Below are positions 25,173-33,573 of a stretch of 64,000 nt of DNA, one piece after another. Below the pieces are notes generated by a model that saw nothing but the letters and a program-made list of their open reading frames with translations, did no database searches and was not told where the DNA came from. The position numbers and the translations under genes were made by a program. The stretch is from Actinomadura luzonensis (GTDB lineage: Bacteria; Actinomycetota; Actinomycetes; Streptosporangiales; Streptosporangiaceae): positions 620,001-684,000 of the forward strand of contig NZ_JAKRKC020000002.1 of assembly GCF_022664455.2 (NCBI RefSeq), in the 5' to 3' direction. Position 1 is the stretch's first letter. Each line of letters opens with the position of its first letter.

Positions 25173-25195
25173 GCGTGTGCAAATAATGCACACGC
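25173..25195. promoter_or_regulatory. Perfect palindrome upstream of the MFS gene
   Basis: GCGTGTGCA-aataa-TGCACACGC, with 9-bp perfect arms, ending 28 nt before the MFS start codon. It has the look of a TetR or MarR operator, yet no intact regulator flanks it except PadR 500 bp away. Confidence 0.55.
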
Positions 25196-25223
25196 TCACT
25201 AACGTCGTACGAGGAGATCTTTC

Positions 25224-26378
25224 ATGCCTCTCGCCCTGTTCGCCCTGGCGATCAGCGCCTTCGGGATCGGCACCACCGAGTTCATCATCAACGGCCTGCT
25301 CCCCGACCTGGCCGCCGACTTCGGCGTCACGATCCCCGTCGCCGGCCTACTGGTGTCCGGCTACGCGCTGGGCGTGGCCGTCGGCGGGCCGCCGCTGACC
25401 CTGCTCGGCGGCCGGTTGCCGCGCAAGACCATGCTGCTGTGGCTGATGGCGTTGTTCATCGCGGGCAACCTGCTGTCGGCGCTCGCGCCCTCGTACGGGG
25501 TCCTCATGGCCGGGCGGTTCCTGGCCGCGTTCGCGCACGGGGCGTACTTCGGGGTCGGCTCGGTCGTGGCCGCCGACCTGGTCGAGCCGCGCAGGCGGGC
25601 CAGCGCGATCGCGCTGATGTTCACCGGCCTGACCCTGGCGAACGTGCTGGGCGTGCCGCTCGGCACCTGGATCGGGCAGGCGTTCGGCTGGCGGGCCACG
25701 TTCTGGGTGGTGGTCGCGATCGGCGTGGCCGGCCTGCTCGGCGTGCTCGCCCTCGTGCCGCGCCGGCCGCGCCCGTCCGGCGGCCTGGTGCGTGAGCTGG
25801 GCGCCTTCCGCAGCGGGGGCGTGTGGCTGGCGCTCGCCATGACCGTGTTCGGGTTCGCCCCGGTCTTCGCCGTCATCACGTTCATCGCGCCGATCATGAC
25901 CGGCGTCGGGCACTTCCCCGCCGGGGCCGTGCCGGTGGTGATGGCCCTGTTCGGCGCCGGCATGGTCGCGGGCAACCTGATCGGCGGGCGGCTCGCCGAC
26001 CGGGCGGTGATGCCCAGCATCTACGGCTCGGTGGCGCTGCTGACCCTGCTGGCCGTGGTGGTGGCCCTCGTCTCCGGCGAGCAGGTCGCCTTCGTCGTCG
26101 CGATCACGCTGTTCGGGGTGGCCGCGTTCGCCACCGTGCCGCCCCTGCAGACCCGCGTCCTGGACGCCGCCACCGGAGCCCCCACGCTGGCCTCGGCCGC
26201 CAACATCGGCGCCTTCAACCTCGGCAACGCCATCGGCTCCTTCGCCGCCGGCCTCACCATCGACGCCGGGCTCGGCTACACCGCGCCCGCCTGGACGGCC
26301 GCGCTGCTGGGGCTGCTCGGGCTGGCGGTGGCGGGCGCGGCGGGCGTCCAGGCGCGCCGCCCGGTGCCGGCCGCCTGA
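25224..26378 (+). CDS. MFS drug-efflux transporter, DHA1 family (Cmx/AraJ-like)
   Basis: A 384-residue inner-membrane proton-driven exporter with about 12 hydrophobic helices. The opening (LALFALAISAFGIGTTEFII) and the loop GGRLPRKTMLL are typical of the AraJ/chloramphenicol-resistance branch. GAGGAG precedes the ATG. A perfect palindrome sits in the leader, so expression is probably inducible. A hairpin follows the gene. The substrate is unknown; arabinose-like sugars or drugs such as chloramphenicol are known for relatives. Confidence 0.9.
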   Translation: MPLALFALAISAFGIGTTEFIINGLLPDLAADFGVTIPVAGLLVSGYALGVAVGGPPLTLLGGRLPRKTMLLWLMALFIAGNLLSALAPSYGVLMAGRFLAAFAHGAYFGVGSVVAADLVEPRRRASAIALMFTGLTLANVLGVPLGTWIGQAFGWRATFWVVVAIGVAGLLGVLALVPRRPRPSGGLVRELGAFRSGGVWLALAMTVFGFAPVFAVITFIAPIMTGVGHFPAGAVPVVMALFGAGMVAGNLIGGRLADRAVMPSIYGSVALLTLLAVVVALVSGEQVAFVVAITLFGVAAFATVPPLQTRVLDAATGAPTLASAANIGAFNLGNAIGSFAAGLTIDAGLGYTAPAWTAALLGLLGLAVAGAAGVQARRPVPAA

Positions 26379-26380
26379 CC

Positions 26381-26414
26381 AGCCCGGGCCGTGGACGGCC
26401 GTCCGACCTGGGCT
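26381..26414 (+). terminator. Possible hairpin terminator after the MFS gene
   Basis: AGCCCGGG and CCTGGGCT can pair (one G-T) around a self-complementary GGACGGCCGTCC loop, 3 nt after the MFS stop codon. No U tract is seen. Confidence 0.35.
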
Positions 26415-26491
26415 CTCACGATGCGCTGACGCTCCCCGCGCACCCTGGAGTCGTCCCGCCCATCGACATTCGGACACCCGAGGAGAACGGC

Positions 26492-26968
26492 ATGCGTCCC
26501 ACCAGGCTGATCCCCGCACTCGCCGCCGCGGCGGCCCTCACGGTACCGGCGGCCACGGCCGCGCCGGCGCTCGCGTCGGCCGCGTCCACGTCGTGCCGCG
26601 TGGAGTTCTACGACCTCGACGCCGTCAACGTGGACGAGGCCGACGGCCAGGACGAGCTCCGCCTCCTGGTCGACAGCTACCTGTACCCGAACGGCTGGGT
26701 CCCGATGCGGGCCGGCGACGACGCCGACCCCGGCGACTTCGACGACGTCAGCACCACCGTCGGCACCACCGGGCTGGTGTCGTTCGCGCTGCGCGAGGTC
26801 ACCCCGCCGGTCGTCTCCAGCGGCACCGGCCTCGGCTACATCTACGCCTACGGGGCCACGTGCGCCACCCTCACCCCCGGGCAGACGTACGTGTTCACCA
26901 AGCGCATCACCGGCACCGACGAGACCTACTACGCCTACGACATCAAGCTCCGGATGGTGGGCCTGTGA
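26492..26968 (+). CDS. Secreted protein of unknown function
   Basis: A 158-residue exported protein. It has a classic signal peptide (MRPTRLIPALAAAAALTV, cleavage near ALASA at residue 30). The mature domain of about 125 residues begins TSCRVEFYDLDAVNVDEADG and is beta-rich with two Cys, consistent with a small jelly-roll or Ig-like secreted domain. GGAG precedes the ATG. Its end overlaps the converging gene by 26 nt. I do not recognise the family. Confidence 0.7.
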   Translation: MRPTRLIPALAAAAALTVPAATAAPALASAASTSCRVEFYDLDAVNVDEADGQDELRLLVDSYLYPNGWVPMRAGDDADPGDFDDVSTTVGTTGLVSFALREVTPPVVSSGTGLGYIYAYGATCATLTPGQTYVFTKRITGTDETYYAYDIKLRMVGL

Positions 26969-27524
26969 GCGCCGGCTCCGCGCCGCCGTCCTGAGCGGCC
27001 GCGAGCGACCGCCACCAGTACGTCGGCCGCCGCAACGTCCCGCCCACCCGCGCGTCGCCCTTGAGGAGGTCCAGCAGCGCCTGCGTGAACGGCGGGCGGG
27101 CGTCGCAGCGGCAACCGCGCCCCGCGAGTACGGCCGCCGCCAGGTCGCGGGTCCGCAGCTCCCGGCCGTCGGCGAGAACCGTCAGCACCTCCGGCACGGT
27201 GGCGGGGGAGGGCGTGGCGCCTTCGCCGCACTCGTGGAGACCCGGATGCCCGCCGTCCTCGCGGGCGGCGTGGCCGGTGGTCGGGGGCTCGGTGTGCGGG
27301 GGCTCGGTGGTCGGGGGCTCGGTGTGCGTGTGCTCCGACAGGCAGGCGTCGAGGCGGGTGAGGAACGTCTCGGGCGAGGCGTTCACGTCGGCCGCCGTCT
27401 CCTGAGGAGCCGCGCCTGCTTCGGGCCTCGTCACGGCGCTCGTCACGGCCCTCGTCATGGTCCTCGCCGGCTCGTGCTGCCCGAACTGCCTGCGCTGACG
27501 CCGAATGCGGTTACCCTTTCCCAT
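26943..27524 (-). CDS. Hypothetical protein with Thr-Pro repeat linker
   Basis: A 193-residue cytoplasmic protein I do not recognise. The basic start MGKGNRIRRQRRQFGQ is shared by several actinomycete hypothetical proteins. The middle (about 65-87) is a low-complexity TEPPTTEPPHTEPPTTG repeat. The C-terminal 75 residues (LADGRELRTRDLAAAVLAGRG and PFTQALLDLLKGDARVGG) look like a small helical, perhaps winged-helix, domain. A TACTGT hexamer lies about 9 nt before the ATG, so the message could be leaderless. It overlaps the secreted-protein gene tail to tail. Confidence 0.55.
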   Translation of the reverse strand: MGKGNRIRRQRRQFGQHEPARTMTRAVTSAVTRPEAGAAPQETAADVNASPETFLTRLDACLSEHTHTEPPTTEPPHTEPPTTGHAAREDGGHPGLHECGEGATPSPATVPEVLTVLADGRELRTRDLAAAVLAGRGCRCDARPPFTQALLDLLKGDARVGGTLRRPTYWWRSLAAAQDGGAEPALTGPPSGA

Positions 27525-27665
27525 GTTCACGGGACAGTAGTCGCTCGACGGCCGCGGGAGCGGGTGGCAGCGCCCGCCGCGATCGGCAAGTTTGCGTCAA
27601 ACGGCGGACGCCCCCGGCCGAAATCCGCATGCGGGCGGTGACCCGCCGCCGGTACGGTGTCCGCT

Positions 27666-28472
27666 GTGCAGGATGAGGTCCACCGTTACAACCTCGAACG
27701 CTGGGAAGCCCTCGTGCGGGCGGACGCGCTGTTCACCCGCCCCATGCTGGGCCTGGACGCGGGGCAGGCCCGCGCGTACCTGGGCCTGGAGAGGCTGGGC
27801 GTCCCCGGCGACCTGTCGGGAGCCAAGGTGCTCTGCCTGGCGGGCGGCGGCGGGCAGCAGTCCGTGGCCTTCGCCCTGCTCGGGGCCGAGGTGACGGTGT
27901 TCGACATCTCCGCGGGGCAGCTCGAGCGGGACCGCCTGGCCGCGGAGCACCACGGCGTCGCCGTCCGCACCGTCCAGGGAGACATGCGCGACCTGTCCGC
28001 CCTCGGCGGCTCCTCCTTCGACTGGGTCTGGCATCCGTACTCGCTGACGTTCGTCCCCGACTGCCGGGTGGTCTTCCGCGAGGTCGCGACCGTGGTCCGG
28101 CCGGGCGGCCACTACTACCTGATGTGCGCGAACCCGTTCTTCTCCGGCCTCACTCACCACTCCTGGAACGGGGCGGGCTACCTGCTGTCCCAGCCCTACA
28201 TCGACGAGGCCGTCACCTCCTACGAGGACCAGGACTGGGTGTACGAGCGCGGGCCGGACGCGCCCGCCGTCGCCGCGCCCCGGGAGTACCGGCAGACGCT
28301 GGACCGCGTCGTCAACGGCCTGATCGGCGAGGGTTTCCTGCTGAGGCTGCTGACCGAGGTCCGCGGCGACGGCCCCGGCGCGGAGCCGGGAACCTGGGCG
28401 CACTTCATGGGGGTGGCCCCGCCGTGGCTGGAGTTCGTCTGGCAGTACCGGCCCGACACCTTCGCCCGGTGA
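27666..28472 (+). CDS. Class I SAM-dependent methyltransferase
   Basis: A 268-residue cytosolic methyltransferase. Motif I (VLCLAGGGGQQSVAFALLG) is near residues 56-74, an acidic loop FDIS near 80, and RPGGHYYLMCANP follows near 140. The GTG (VQDEVHRYNLERWE) is preceded by a TACGGT hexamer exactly 7 nt upstream, pointing to leaderless expression; a GTG three codons earlier overlaps that hexamer and is less likely. Its stop is 60 nt from the converging MarR gene. The substrate is unknown. Confidence 0.87.
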   Translation: MQDEVHRYNLERWEALVRADALFTRPMLGLDAGQARAYLGLERLGVPGDLSGAKVLCLAGGGGQQSVAFALLGAEVTVFDISAGQLERDRLAAEHHGVAVRTVQGDMRDLSALGGSSFDWVWHPYSLTFVPDCRVVFREVATVVRPGGHYYLMCANPFFSGLTHHSWNGAGYLLSQPYIDEAVTSYEDQDWVYERGPDAPAVAAPREYRQTLDRVVNGLIGEGFLLRLLTEVRGDGPGAEPGTWAHFMGVAPPWLEFVWQYRPDTFAR

Positions 28473-28532
28473 GGACGCCGGCGCCCCTTCGGTAGCGACC
28501 GGACGGCCGGCCCGGCGCGGTTGCGGGGCGGC

Positions 28533-29003
28533 TCAGCCGTTCCTGCCGTCGTGCCGGTTGTCGTGGTGGTCGGCGAGGCGGGTGAGCAGGCCGATCAGGG
28601 TGCGCCGGTCGGCTGGGGTGAGCGGGGCGAGGAAGTCGTCCTGGGCGGCGGCGAGCAGCCGGTCGAGGTGGGCGAGCTGCTCGCGGCCGGCCGCGGTGAT
28701 GGTGATGACGTTGCGCCGCCGGTCCTCGGGGTCGGGTGTGCGCTGGAGCAGGTGGCGTTCGGCGAGGTCGTTGACGGTGGCCACGACGTCGCTGCGGTCG
28801 ATGCCGGTACGGCGGCCGAGCGCGGCCTGGCTGGCCGGGCCGAACTCCTCCAGGGTGGCGAGCAGGGCGTAGTGGTAGCGCCGGACGCCGCCCTGCGCGA
28901 GCGCGTGGTCGACGATCCGGTTGGCGGTCAGCGCCGCGTGGTTGGCCAGCCTGCTCGGCAGCGTGCGCAGCCGTTGCGGCGGCGTTGCCTCTGGGGTGTT
29001 CAC
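28533..29003 (-). CDS. MarR-family transcriptional regulator
   Basis: A 156-residue regulator. The winged helix has YHYALLATLEEFGPASQ, the recognition part RTGIDRSDVVATVNDLAE and the wing TPDPEDRRRNVITIT. The GTG start lies 7 nt after a TAGATT hexamer on the minus strand, another leaderless-type arrangement. It is divergent from the FAD oxidoreductase with three GTTGG-N5-CCAAC-type sites between them, so autoregulation plus control of the oxidase is very likely. Confidence 0.9.
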   Translation of the reverse strand: MNTPEATPPQRLRTLPSRLANHAALTANRIVDHALAQGGVRRYHYALLATLEEFGPASQAALGRRTGIDRSDVVATVNDLAERHLLQRTPDPEDRRRNVITITAAGREQLAHLDRLLAAAQDDFLAPLTPADRRTLIGLLTRLADHHDNRHDGRNG

Positions 29004-29023
29004 GAGGGCGAATCTAGCAAATG

Positions 29024-29081
29024 GTTGGCGCTGCCCACGATTATCTGTATTGTTGGTCTCGCCAACGTTGGTTTGCCCAAC
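29024..29081. promoter_or_regulatory. Cluster of three MarR-type operators
   Basis: Two perfect 15-bp dyads GTTGG-N5-CCAAC abut at 29052-29066 and 29067-29081; a third with one mismatch (GTTGG-N5-CCCAC) lies at 29024-29038. The junction forms the palindrome CCAACGTTGG. They fill the divergent promoter region. Confidence 0.7.
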
Positions 29082-29106
29082 GGAATACCACATGCTGGAG
29101 ACTTCG

Positions 29107-30567
29107 ATGAACGACCTGCCGAACACCCACCCCACGCCTCCCGTCCCGCTGGATGACGGGACCGGCCTGACCCGCCCCGACCTGGCGGACCTGGCCGCGT
29201 CCGTCCGCGGGCGCACGCTCCGCCCCGGCGACGAGGGCTTCGACCAGGCGTGCTCCGGCTGGCTGCTGACGGTCGAACACCGGCCCGCGGTGGTCGTGAT
29301 CGCCGCCGACGCCGCGGACGTCGCCGCTGCCGTCCGCTTCGCGGTGCGCACGGGACGCCCGGTCGCGGTGCAGTCGACCGGGCACGGCAAGTCGGTGCCC
29401 GCCGACGGGGCCGTGTTCATCGCCACGCGGGAGCTGCGCGAGCTGTCGGTGGACCCGGACGCCGGCACCGCCAGGATCGGAGCCGGGCTGCGATGGGGCG
29501 ACGTGCTCGCCGCCACGGCCGAGCACGGCCTGGTGCCGCTGTGCGGCTCGTCCGAGCAGGTCGGCGTGATGGGCTACCTGACCGGCGGCGGCCTGCCGCT
29601 GACCGGCCGCACCTACGGCTTCGCCGCCGACCACGTCCGCTCGCTCGACCTCGTCACCGCCGACGGCGTGCTGCGCACCGTCTCGCCCGAGCGGGAGCCC
29701 GACCTGTTCTGGGCGGTGCGGGGCGGCAAGAGCAACTTCGGCGTCGTGGTCGCCGCCGAGATCGAGCTGCTGCCGCTTCGCACGATCTACGGCGGGGAGC
29801 TGTCCTACCCCGTCCCGGACGCCGGGCGCGCCGCCCACGTGCTCGGCTTCTACCTGGCCTGGGCCAAGGAGCAACCGGAGGAGATGTCCACGTCGGTGTC
29901 GCTGCTGCGCTTCCCCGACGTGCCGCAACTGCCAACGGAGTACCGCGGCCGGTCGCTCGTGGTGATCCGCGTGGTGCACATGGGGGACGAGGAGGAGGGC
30001 GCGCGGCTGGTGGAGCCGTTGCGCGCGCTCGGCCCGGAGAAGGACACCTGCGCCGCCATGCCGTACACGCGGATCACCGGGATCTACCAGGACCCCAAGA
30101 ACCCGGTCTCGGTGCACCTGCGCAGCGCGCTGCTGCACGAGCCGGACGAGGAGGCCGTGCGGGAGCTGGTGTCGTTCATTGACCCGTCCGCGCCCGGCAC
30201 GGGCCCGTTCCCCGGGCTGGAGCTCCGCCACCTCGGCGGGGCGCTGAACCGCGCGCCTGGCCGCCCGCACGCCGTCAGCACCCAGGGCGCGGCCTTCCAC
30301 CTGTGGCTGCGGGTGCCCGCCCCGGCCGGGCAGGGCGAGACGGCACGCGCCACCGCCGACCAGGCGCTGGAACGGCTGCGCCGGTGGGACACCGGGGCCA
30401 TGCTGCCGGGGTTCCTGTTCGACCACGACTCGTCGCCCGAACGGGTCAGACGGGCCTACACCGAGGCGGACTACCGGCGGCTGGCGGCAATCAAGGCGGC
30501 CTACGACCCGGACCACCTGTTCCGCATCAACCACACCATCCCACCGGCGACCGGCCCCTCATTCTGA
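29107..30567 (+). CDS. FAD-binding oxidoreductase, berberine-bridge-enzyme type
   Basis: A 486-residue PCMH-type flavoprotein. The FAD-binding PP-loop region AVQSTGHGKSVPADG is near 90-103, followed by RIGAGLRWGDVL and TGGGLPLTGRTYGFAADHV, then the BBE C-terminal segment YDPDHLFRINHTIPP. The His in TGHG is the usual site of 8-alpha-histidyl FAD linkage; the second Cys linkage is not obvious. GGAG precedes the ATG by 7 nt. Relatives oxidise sugars, oligosaccharides or polyketides. It is MarR-controlled by context. Confidence 0.88.
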   Translation: MNDLPNTHPTPPVPLDDGTGLTRPDLADLAASVRGRTLRPGDEGFDQACSGWLLTVEHRPAVVVIAADAADVAAAVRFAVRTGRPVAVQSTGHGKSVPADGAVFIATRELRELSVDPDAGTARIGAGLRWGDVLAATAEHGLVPLCGSSEQVGVMGYLTGGGLPLTGRTYGFAADHVRSLDLVTADGVLRTVSPEREPDLFWAVRGGKSNFGVVVAAEIELLPLRTIYGGELSYPVPDAGRAAHVLGFYLAWAKEQPEEMSTSVSLLRFPDVPQLPTEYRGRSLVVIRVVHMGDEEEGARLVEPLRALGPEKDTCAAMPYTRITGIYQDPKNPVSVHLRSALLHEPDEEAVRELVSFIDPSAPGTGPFPGLELRHLGGALNRAPGRPHAVSTQGAAFHLWLRVPAPAGQGETARATADQALERLRRWDTGAMLPGFLFDHDSSPERVRRAYTEADYRRLAAIKAAYDPDHLFRINHTIPPATGPSF

Positions 30568-31202
30568 CGGCGGCGGACAGGAGAGCGCGACGGACGCTGG
30601 GCGGTGGACGGCGACCGTGTCCCGTGGGCGTTGATGGTGACGGCGGGCGGTGGCGACGGCCGACGCGTGATGGCCGACGCGTGATGGCCGACGCGTGATG
30701 GGCGATGGCGGTGAGCAGCGGGCGGTCAGCAGTGGGCGGTGAGCGGCAGACCGCGAGCGGCGGACGGCGGACGGCGGCGATGGCGTCGGGCGTTGGCGGC
30801 GGGCGGCGAGCGCGGACGGCGTTGGGCGAGGCCGTGAAGGCCCGGACTGCGGCGCCACGCCATTCCCGCCAACTGGGCCCGCCCGAACCGGCCCGCCCGA
30901 ACCGGCCCGCGCGAACCGGCCTCCACCAACCGGGTCCCACCAACCGGGCCCCCACCAGCCGGGCCCCACCAACCCGGCCCCCACTAACCCGGCCCGCGAT
31001 TTGGGACCGCCGCCCCGGCGCGCCGTCCCGGCCCGTTGGCCTCGCTGGGCTGCTCGCTCGCTCGCCCGCTCGCCCTGCGCCCTCCACCGACCTCGGCGAA
31101 AATCACCGCAGCTCTGGTGACATTTGCTTCTGTCGGCCTGCCCGCCCGCCGGGCATCGTGAGTGCCCCGAGCCGATCTCACGGAGCAAAGGAAGCACCCG
31201 AC
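30568..31202. repeat. Gene-free interval of degenerate short tandem repeats
   Basis: No gene can be supported in this 635-nt gap. It holds a 14-bp unit (cgacgcgtgatggc) repeated three times at 30661-30702, stretches of GGCGG/GAGCGG repeats to about 30840, a second array of about 14-16 bp units (AACCGGCCCG, then ACCAACCGGGCCC) at 30880-31005, and GCTC repeats near 31050. The last 100 nt, less GC-rich, should hold the promoter of the following reductase. Confidence 0.6.
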
Positions 31203-31784
31203 ATGGCAAAACTCGTCGTCTGCACCATCATGTCCCTTGACGGTTTCTACGCCGCGGCGGACGGCAACCCGCTCGTGCTGCCGATGGACGCCGCCTTCGA
31301 CGCCTACAACCTGGAACGGATCGAGGCCGCCGACTCGCTGCTGCTCGGCGCCGACTCGTACCGCATGTTCATGGGGTTCTGGCCCGCTCAGGCGGACAAT
31401 CCGGAGGCGTCGGCGGTGCACCGACGGTTCGGCGAGATCTACGGGCGGATCGAGGTCAGCGTGATCTCCGACTCGCTCACCCCCGAGGACATCGCGCCCT
31501 GGGCCGACCGGACGACCGTGGTCGCGCGCGCCGACGCCCAAGGCTGGGTCAAGGAGCTCAAGCAGCGCGACAGCGGCGACATCGTCACTTTCGGCAGCCG
31601 CGTCACCTGGAACGCCTTACTCCGCGCCGGGCTCGTGGACGAGCTGCACCTGATCGTCGGGGCCAAGGCGCTCGGTGAGGGCACGCCGATCTTCACCCAG
31701 CCGGTCGAAGGGCTCACCGTCGCGGACGTCCGCCGCCTCGACGGCTCCGACAACGTGCTGCTGCGCTACACCACGGCCGGCTGA
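31203..31784 (+). CDS. Dihydrofolate-reductase-family (RibD C-terminal-like) protein
   Basis: A 193-residue reductase-fold protein. The N-terminus (AKLVVCTIMSLDGFYAAADG), the DSYRMFMGFWP segment and the cofactor-loop region DIVTFGSRVTWNALLRAG show the RibD_C family. AAAGGA precedes the ATG by 9 nt. It differs clearly from the relative at 8480-9049, so it is not a recent duplicate. Its substrate is unknown. Confidence 0.85.
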   Translation: MAKLVVCTIMSLDGFYAAADGNPLVLPMDAAFDAYNLERIEAADSLLLGADSYRMFMGFWPAQADNPEASAVHRRFGEIYGRIEVSVISDSLTPEDIAPWADRTTVVARADAQGWVKELKQRDSGDIVTFGSRVTWNALLRAGLVDELHLIVGAKALGEGTPIFTQPVEGLTVADVRRLDGSDNVLLRYTTAG

Positions 31785-31873
31785 CGCCGCCGGACCCTGC
31801 CCGCTGGAGGCCCGGTTGGGTACAGCAGGCGGCGGCGTGGCCGCGGCCGCGGTCCCGGCCTGCGGGGCAGCTT

Positions 31874-32354
31874 CTACAACTGCTTCCAGACCTCATGGCC
31901 GTGCCCGAGGTCGGCTATGGGGTTGGCCATCTCGTTGAACGCCGCGGCCGGGGTGACCTCCCTGCGGCCGCTGGCCGTCCACACGACGACGAGACCGTGG
32001 TCGTACCACGACAATGACCTGGTCAGGGGTGACGGTGACGTTGACCATGGCGCTGCGCACGTCCAGGGCGCCGCCCAGTGTGAGCCCCAGGACCACCAGG
32101 CCGATCAGCGGCAGGTCGTGCAGTCCCAGCCGAGGCCGGCAGGCCACCTGTCGCGACCTTCGCGGGCAGGCCGGTCCCGAGGCGGGCGGCTCGCCAGAGG
32201 GGAAGTGGGGGCGGGTCTGCAAGGGGTGCCGGCGGTGGGTGGTCGGCGGCGGGTCCTGAGGGGGCGTCGAGGGCGGCGGCAGGTGATCGGGATCGGCGTG
32301 GACGGCGCTCCGAGGCCTTCTCTGTGCGAACGCTCGCTCGCTGCCACTAAGCAA
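31874..32354 (-). pseudogene. Frameshifted remnant of a membrane-anchored protein
   Basis: On the minus strand one frame reads a Pro-rich segment, a hydrophobic helix (LPLIGLVVLGLTLGGALDV) and SAMVNVTVTPDQVIV. The sense then passes to another frame near 32010, giving YDHGLVVVWTASGRREVTP, then FNEMANPIADLGHGHEVWKQ and Leu before a TAG at 31874. Each half looks like true protein, so I read a single damaged gene. The N-terminal limit is uncertain. It may instead be two unrelated non-coding readings. Confidence 0.4.
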
Positions 32355-32392
32355 CTTCGGTTGACTGTATCGCTATTAGTCAACTACGGTTG
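32352..32392 (+). promoter_or_regulatory. Promoter with two operator copies over -35 and -10
   Basis: CAACTTCGGTTG (32352-32363) and CAACTACGGTTG (32381-32392) are dyads 29 bp apart. They overlap a promoter TTGACT (32361-32366) and TACGGT (32385-32390), spaced 18 nt, ahead of the serine hydrolase. Binding at both would block RNA polymerase. No regulator gene is adjacent. Confidence 0.55.
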
Positions 32393-32426
32393 CTTGCGTT
32401 CGCATCCCCCTGTTCAAGGAGGTCGT

Positions 32427-33467
32427 ATGTCCACGACTGAGGCGCGCCACGACGAGCTCCGGCAGGCGCTTGACCGCGCCGTGGCCGGTGGTGGTCCCGG
32501 CGTCGTCGCCGAGCTGCGGCGTTACGGCGCACCGCCCTGGTACGCCACCGCGGGCGTCGCCGACCTCACGACCGGCGAGGCGCGGCGGCCCGGAGAGCAT
32601 TTCCGCATCGGCAGTTTCACCAAGGCGTTCGTCGGCGCGGTGGTGCTGCGGGTGACGGGTGACGGCAAGCTGACCCTGGACGACACGGTGGCCGCGTGGC
32701 TGCCCGGCCTGGTCGAGGAACATCTGGGCGGCGACGGCACCGCGATCACCGTCCGGCAGCTGCTCAACCACACCAGCGGGCTGCCCGACATCTACCCCGG
32801 TCAGGAGCCTCCGCCCCCGGCGGCACCGGGCGAGCGGTTCATCTACTCCAAGGCGAACTACACGATCGCCGGCCTGATCGTCGAGAAGGCGACCGGCGCG
32901 CCCCTCGCCGCGGAGATCGAGCGCCGCGTCGCCCGGCCGCTGGGCCTGACCGGCACCCGCCTGCCCAGCGAAGGCAACGGCGGCGGTGGTGGCCCCGGTG
33001 GCGGTGGGGCGCTGCCTGTGCCGCATGCGCGGCATTACTCGGCCTTCGACGAGGCCGGCGGCCCCGTTCCCGTCCACGACGTCACCGACGCCGACCTGAG
33101 CTGGGCCGGAGCCGCCGGCGGCATGGTCTCCACGACCTCCGACCTGCACCGCTTCCTCGACGCCCTGCTCTCCGGCCGCCTGCTCACCCCCGAGCAGCAG
33201 CGCGAGATGTTCACCACCGTCCCGACCGAGGGCTCCGGATGGGTCCCTGACACCGCGTACGGGCTGGGCGTCTACTCCCAGCGGCTGGCCTGCGGCGTCA
33301 CCCTGTGGGGCGGGGGCGGCTACATCCAGGGCTCGACGACGTACGCGATGGGCGAGCGCCAGGGCGGCCACGCGCTGGTGTGCAACCTCAACGGCGACTG
33401 GAACGACTTCCACGCGACCTTCACCGACCTGTACGGCACGGCCTTCTGCCCCGGACCGGCCTCCTGA
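32427..33467 (+). CDS. Beta-lactamase-family serine hydrolase (class C / DD-peptidase fold)
   Basis: A 346-residue protein of the beta-lactamase/D-Ala-D-Ala carboxypeptidase superfamily. The SxxK motif is GSFTKAF with Ser63 and Lys66. The second motif reads YSKANY, so the usual Asn of YxN is Lys; the third motif region is WGGGGYIQG rather than HxG/KTG. A Gly-rich loop (EGNGGGGGPGGGGA) sits near 190. There is no signal peptide, so it is cytoplasmic, more likely an esterase than a beta-lactamase. CAAGGAGG precedes the ATG. Confidence 0.85.
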   Translation: MSTTEARHDELRQALDRAVAGGGPGVVAELRRYGAPPWYATAGVADLTTGEARRPGEHFRIGSFTKAFVGAVVLRVTGDGKLTLDDTVAAWLPGLVEEHLGGDGTAITVRQLLNHTSGLPDIYPGQEPPPPAAPGERFIYSKANYTIAGLIVEKATGAPLAAEIERRVARPLGLTGTRLPSEGNGGGGGPGGGGALPVPHARHYSAFDEAGGPVPVHDVTDADLSWAGAAGGMVSTTSDLHRFLDALLSGRLLTPEQQREMFTTVPTEGSGWVPDTAYGLGVYSQRLACGVTLWGGGGYIQGSTTYAMGERQGGHALVCNLNGDWNDFHATFTDLYGTAFCPGPAS

Positions 33468-33496
33468 CGGCTGCCCTGGTGCGTGCGCCCGGCCGG

Positions 33497-33510
33497 TGTT
33501 AACGTCAACA
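33497..33510. promoter_or_regulatory. Near-perfect palindrome upstream of the dikinase-like gene
   Basis: TGTTAACGTCAACA is symmetric except for the central T/C step and lies 64 nt before the start codon at 33574. It is a possible operator. Confidence 0.35.
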
Positions 33511-33573
33511 TCGGTGCGCCGGGAAGGCTGGTCGGCAACGTCGTCGTAGTGCCTGGCCCGAGGAGATCGCACG

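Noticed and set aside
30568..31202. Possible CRISPR array or coding region in the repeat-rich gap
   Set aside because: The units are 14-16 bp, contiguous and degenerate, with no unique spacers; the open frames are Pro/Arg/Ala-rich without ribosome sites.
31785..32426. Upstream extension of the serine hydrolase to 31917
   Set aside because: The extension would run through the promoter and operators at 32352-32392; the ATG at 32427 has a strong AAGGAGG site and the fold begins there.
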